Source of the DNA: Dyella caseinilytica
Lineage (GTDB): Bacteria; Pseudomonadota; Gammaproteobacteria; Xanthomonadales; Rhodanobacteraceae
DNA: 64,000 nucleotides
Reading direction: 5' to 3'
Assembly (NCBI RefSeq): GCF_016865235.1
Contig: NZ_CP064030.1
Span: 3,224,001 to 3,288,000, forward strand
Of the stretch, positions 61,527-64,000 are shown piece after piece (positions within the stretch are counted from its first letter, which is position 1; every line of letters starts with the position of its first letter). Under the pieces are notes generated by a model, which searched no databases, was not told the DNA's origin, and saw nothing but the letters and a program-made list of their open reading frames with translations. The translations under genes and the position numbers were made by a program.

Positions 61527-62269
61527 GCTCCACCTCCCCGCCCTTCGAGCACACCGCAACGCAAAGGCGGCGTGATCGAACCTGCCGGCTGAGCATGCGT
61601 ATCCGACGGGACTTCCTTGCTGGCCAGCCACGCTGCTATCGCCGTTATATCCGCCGGTTGCAGACGATTGGCAATGTCGCTCATGCAATCGGGTGCAGCG
61701 GATGCGCGCGTACCGGTTCGCCAGGAACCGAGCTGGGAACTTATGTAGTCATAAGGCAAGCCCACCAATCCAGGCACGGAGGGCTCGGTTCCGGTCAAGG
61801 TTTTGCCGTGGCATGCCTGGCATGGCGGCACCTTGAGCGTGGGATCACCCACCGTGGCCAATTGCTCGCCGCGCTGCAGCACGGACGACGGGAGATCGGG
61901 CACCGGTTTATGCTGATAAGGCACCTGCTGGGAAGCGAAGTACTCCGCGATCTCACGCATATAAGCGGGGCTGAGCTGGCGCACGGTGTATTCCATCGGC
62001 GCGTATTTGCGTAGCCCGCGCTGGAAATTCTGCAGTTGCAGCGCAAGGTAGCCTGCAGGTTTGCCGGCCAGGCGCGGAAAGAATCCGCTGCCAGGCGAGC
62101 CTTCGCCATGCACGCCATGGCACGTGGTGCAGGCTGCGATCCGCTGCTGCAGCGTATCGGGTATGGATGGCTGATCAGCCAGAGCCGCGCTGCCCCATAG
62201 AAGCAGTACAAGCGGCGCGATCCAACGCAACACGTGGCAAGGCCGGATGAGCATCGCAGACGTTTTCAT
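61523..62269 (-). CDS. Di-heme cytochrome c (c4-like)
   Basis: This 248-residue secreted protein has a signal peptide (hydrophobic IAPLVLLLWGSAALA) and two heme sites, CTTCH (47-51) and CQACH (150-154), each in its own cytochrome c domain with Met candidates downstream. The size and GVHGEGSPGSGFFPRLAGK pattern fit cytochrome c4-like electron carriers. It is translationally coupled to the tri-heme gene that follows on the minus strand. ATG 62269 was chosen; ATG 62254 is possible. Confidence 0.9.
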   Translation of the reverse strand: MKTSAMLIRPCHVLRWIAPLVLLLWGSAALADQPSIPDTLQQRIAACTTCHGVHGEGSPGSGFFPRLAGKPAGYLALQLQNFQRGLRKYAPMEYTVRQLSPAYMREIAEYFASQQVPYQHKPVPDLPSSVLQRGEQLATVGDPTLKVPPCQACHGKTLTGTEPSVPGLVGLPYDYISSQLGSWRTGTRASAAPDCMSDIANRLQPADITAIAAWLASKEVPSDTHAQPAGSITPPLRCGVLEGRGGGA

Positions 62270-62367
62270 GCACGAAGTATAGGCGGGCTGCACACGCCAA
62301 CCGCGAGCCATCCCGTTATGCTGCGGCATCGTGTCACATAATTCCTGGGATGTTTTCGGAGGTCGTC

Positions 62368-63981
62368 ATGCTTCGTCCGTCGCTGTTGTGCACCGCGTTG
62401 GCGCTCGCCTTTTCTCCGTTTGTCTCGCTGGCCGCACAGGACGATGGCGCAGTGACCTGGCTGACCGTCGGCCAGCTGCAGCAACGCATGGATGCCGGGA
62501 AGCTGAGCAGCAAGACCCTGGTGCAGGACGACATCACACGCATCCGGCGCATCGATCAGTCCGGCCCGACCTTGCGTTCGGTACTGCAACTCAATCCCGA
62601 CGCATCAAAAATCGCCAGCGCTCTCGACGCAAAACGCACAGCGTCGCATGGTCCGCTTTACGGCATTCCGGTCCTTCTCAAAGACAATATCGATACCGGC
62701 GATCGCACTTTGACAACCGCCGGCTCGCTCGCCCTGATGGGTGCACCGGCGCCGCAAGACGCCGCCGTCGTGACACGGCTGCGCCTGGCTGGCGCGGTGA
62801 TCCTGGGCAAGGCCAACCTGAGTGAATGGGCAGATATGCGCTCCGCGCATGCCAGCAGTGGCTGGACGGGTCGCGGCGGGCAGACCCGCAATCCGTACGC
62901 ACTGGATCGCAATCCCTGTGGCTCCAGCTCCGGTTCTGCGGTAGCCGTGGCGGCTGGGTTGGTACCGGTGGCGGTAGGCACCGAGACGGACGGCTCGATC
63001 ATTTGCCCGGCGTCCATGAACGGCATCGTTGGCATCAAACCAACGCTCGGCCTGGTCAGCCGCGCCGGCATTATCCCGATCAGCCATAACCAGGACACGG
63101 CCGGACCGATGGCGCGCACTGTCACTGACGCCGCTATCCTGCTCACCGCCATGGCAGGCAGCGACATGCACGATCCGGCAACGGTTGATGCCGACAAACA
63201 TGCGACGGATTACACGCGTTATCTCGATCCCAATGGGCTGCGCGGCAAACGCATCGGCGTCGTGCGCCAGCTTGCCGGCAACGAGCCGAATGCCGATCGC
63301 GTACTCGATGAAGCGATTGCCGTAATGAAAGCGCAAGGCGCGGTCATCGTCGATCCCGTCACGCTGCCGCACTTAGCCGATCTTAGCGATCCCGAATTGA
63401 CCGTCATGGCGTATGACTTCAAGCACGACATCAACGTCTATCTCGCCAACCGCCCTCGCATCGAAGTGAAAACGCTGGCGGATCTGATTGCGTTCAACAA
63501 GCGCGAAGCGGCGCGGGAAATGCCATGGTTCGGGCAGGATCTGTTCGAACAGGCCCAAACCAAAGGACCGCTTACCGACAAGGCGTATACCGATGCGCTG
63601 GCCAAGGCAAAGCAATTTTCCGGTCCTGAAGGGATTGATGCGGCGCTGCAAACCAATCATCTGGATGCTCTGCTTTCACCCTCCTGGGGGCCGGCATACA
63701 TGACGGATCTGGTGCTCGGCGATCACATCGTCAGCGGCAATCCAACCGTTGGCGGTGCCTCACAACCGGCGGCTGTCGCGGGTTATCCGTCGATGACGGT
63801 GCCAGCAGGATGGGCGCATGGCTTGCCGGTAGGCATTGTTTTCTTTGGCACCAAGTGGAGCGAACCGACGTTGATCTCGATCGCCTACGGTTTTGAACAA
63901 CATACGCATGCATGGCAACCGCCGAAGTTCTTGGCAACGGTGGATGGCAATTCGTATGCGCCGGTAGCGACGGGCAACTGA
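62368..63981 (+). CDS. Secreted amidase (amidase signature family)
   Basis: This 537-residue protein has a signal peptide (MLRPSLLCTALALAFSPFVSLAA). The amidase-signature Ser-cisSer-Lys triad is visible: Lys105 in GIPVLLKDNID, the cis-Ser Ser186 in NPCGSSSGSAVAVAAG, and the nucleophile Ser210 in VGTETDGSII. It resembles GatA-fold amidases but is exported, so it is not a tRNA amidotransferase. It hydrolyses an unknown amide in the periplasm. GGAGG lies 6 bases before ATG 62368. It is divergent from the cytochrome genes. Confidence 0.93.
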   Translation: MLRPSLLCTALALAFSPFVSLAAQDDGAVTWLTVGQLQQRMDAGKLSSKTLVQDDITRIRRIDQSGPTLRSVLQLNPDASKIASALDAKRTASHGPLYGIPVLLKDNIDTGDRTLTTAGSLALMGAPAPQDAAVVTRLRLAGAVILGKANLSEWADMRSAHASSGWTGRGGQTRNPYALDRNPCGSSSGSAVAVAAGLVPVAVGTETDGSIICPASMNGIVGIKPTLGLVSRAGIIPISHNQDTAGPMARTVTDAAILLTAMAGSDMHDPATVDADKHATDYTRYLDPNGLRGKRIGVVRQLAGNEPNADRVLDEAIAVMKAQGAVIVDPVTLPHLADLSDPELTVMAYDFKHDINVYLANRPRIEVKTLADLIAFNKREAAREMPWFGQDLFEQAQTKGPLTDKAYTDALAKAKQFSGPEGIDAALQTNHLDALLSPSWGPAYMTDLVLGDHIVSGNPTVGGASQPAAVAGYPSMTVPAGWAHGLPVGIVFFGTKWSEPTLISIAYGFEQHTHAWQPPKFLATVDGNSYAPVATGN

Positions 63982-64000
63982 GCATTCAATCGGACACACG

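Noticed and set aside
1..64000. CRISPR arrays, tRNA or rRNA genes, prophage or IS transposase genes
   Set aside because: No regularly spaced direct repeats, no tRNA-like cloverleaf and no transposase or integrase motif were found on reading the window.

Overview
The window is 64 kb of GC-rich, almost fully coding chromosome from a gammaproteobacterium. The run glnD-map-rpsB-tsf-pyrH-frr-uppS-cdsA-dxr-rseP-bamA-lpxD-fabZ-lpxA-lpxB-rnhB-dnaE-accA is the order known from Xanthomonadales (Lysobacterales). The accessory genes and protein styles fit the Rhodanobacteraceae side (Dyella/Rhodanobacter/Luteibacter-like) best; the genus is an inference. No rRNA, tRNA, CRISPR array, integrase or intact insertion sequence was recognised.

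Layout. 1-5.9 kb: the end of an EamA-type permease, an orphan acyl carrier protein plus ketosynthase pair, a Nudix hydrolase, a lipoprotein glycosidase and a penicillin-acylase-family protein. 5.9-13.9 kb, minus strand: the lysine/cell-wall genes dapD and dapE with a CREST-type membrane hydrolase, an ArsC/YffB protein and a DUF2165 protein between them, then a PepSY-type membrane protein, glnD and map. 14-34.8 kb, plus strand: the translation, isoprenoid, phospholipid, outer-membrane and lipid A block, followed by dnaE and accA. 34.9-38.7 kb: a secreted adenosine-deaminase-like protein, a NYN-domain protein and tilS. 38.7-40.7 kb: a lower-GC island with a zincin-type putative toxin and an overlapping secreted putative immunity protein. 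40.7-55.6 kb: an MFS transporter, xseB-ispA, two DUF4870 proteins, the tldD/pmbA protease pair, darP, a fatty-acid hydroxylase family protein, yhdP, rng and a Mug-like glycosylase. 55.8-64 kb: an RND pump with its adaptor, two c-type cytochromes and a secreted amidase.

How the genes work together. The central block couples protein synthesis (S2, EF-Ts, RRF, Map) with envelope building: UppS makes the lipid carrier, CdsA makes CDP-diacylglycerol, LpxD/FabZ/LpxA/LpxB make lipid A, BamA inserts outer-membrane proteins, RseP signals envelope stress, and AccA feeds fatty-acid synthesis. YhdP and the RND pump add further envelope functions.

Most notable observations. (1) The dxr gene in this block encodes a full-length protein that has lost nearly all catalytic and metal-binding residues of DXP reductoisomerase, so it looks like a pseudoenzyme. 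(2) Two intergenic regions 26 kb apart are near-perfect palindromes of about 150-165 bp. Their arms differ, but they share a 15-base apical core (14 of 15 identical). In one of them 7 of the 12 non-identical arm positions are G-U wobbles in plus-strand RNA and none are in minus-strand RNA. (3) A REP-like inverted pair encodes the C-terminus of LpxB and the N-terminus of RNase HII. (4) A putative zincin effector and immunity gene pair sits in a low-GC island. (5) Ribosomal protein S2 carries a long RGG-rich tail.
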